Shown in pieces: positions 5,242 to 5,290 of a stretch of DNA of 5,290 nucleotides. The notes below the pieces were generated by a model. It was not told where the DNA came from, did no database searches, and saw only the letters and a list, made by a program, of their open reading frames with translations. The DNA comes from Dialister sp. (GTDB lineage Bacteria; Bacillota; Negativicutes; Veillonellales; Dialisteraceae), in contig JAIJLI010000173.1 in assembly GCA_022722495.1 (NCBI GenBank), positions 1-5,290 of the forward strand, written 5' to 3'. The position numbers and the translations under genes were made by a program. Position 1 is the stretch's first letter. Each line of letters opens with the position of its first letter.

Positions 5242-5290
5242 CTATCTCCGTGGCTTCGGTTTAATCAGTATTTCTGTATCGCTTTGGCAA
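5242..5290 (-). CDS. Possible C-terminal end of an upstream gene
   Basis: On the minus strand an open frame enters from the right edge and ends with TAG at 5244-5242. Its last fifteen residues read CQSDTEILIKPKPRR. A basic, proline-containing tail is plausible for a real C-terminus, and gdpP is often preceded by same-strand genes in Firmicutes. The stretch is too short to assign to a family. The other two minus frames end sooner after the edge, so this is only the best of three options. Confidence 0.2.
   Translation of the reverse strand, partial: CQSDTEILIKPKPRR

Overview
The window appears to come from a diderm Firmicute, most likely a member of the Negativicutes (the Selenomonas, Megasphaera, Dialister and Veillonella group). 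Two observations together suggest this. A GdpP-type c-di-AMP phosphodiesterase gene overlaps the gene for ribosomal protein L9, which is the classic Firmicutes arrangement. The next genes on the same strand make lipopolysaccharide: a heptosyltransferase-like GT9 enzyme, an O-antigen-ligase-like membrane protein and the start of a second GT9 enzyme. The genus cannot be fixed from the sequence alone.

All recognisable genes lie on the minus strand and are read from right to left. At the right end, 5062-5290 holds a possible tail of an upstream reading frame, a candidate promoter and a structured leader. Then come gdpP (5061-3076) and rplI (3079-2633), which overlap by ATGA, and a strong rho-independent terminator at 2590-2622. 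A 290-base spacer follows. It contains a five-unit array with an 8-base period and an AT-rich 26-base palindrome that overlaps the best promoter candidate for the genes downstream. The envelope genes follow: a GT9 heptosyltransferase-like gene (2343-1333), a WaaL/Wzy_C-family ligase or polymerase gene (1326-151, GTG start), and the first 34 codons of another GT9 gene (102 to the left edge).

The window therefore holds two transcription units. The first is a housekeeping and signalling pair: c-di-AMP turnover at the membrane, and a large-subunit ribosomal protein. The second is an LPS core and O-antigen assembly operon, in which cytoplasmic GT9 enzymes extend the core and the polytopic ligase acts at the periplasmic face. 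The ligase gene is clearly more AT-rich than its neighbours, as is common for variable surface-polysaccharide genes.

I found no RNA genes, CRISPR arrays, insertion sequences or clear unknown multi-gene system. The signals not explained by genes are the octamer-period repeat, the AT palindrome and the structured gdpP leader.
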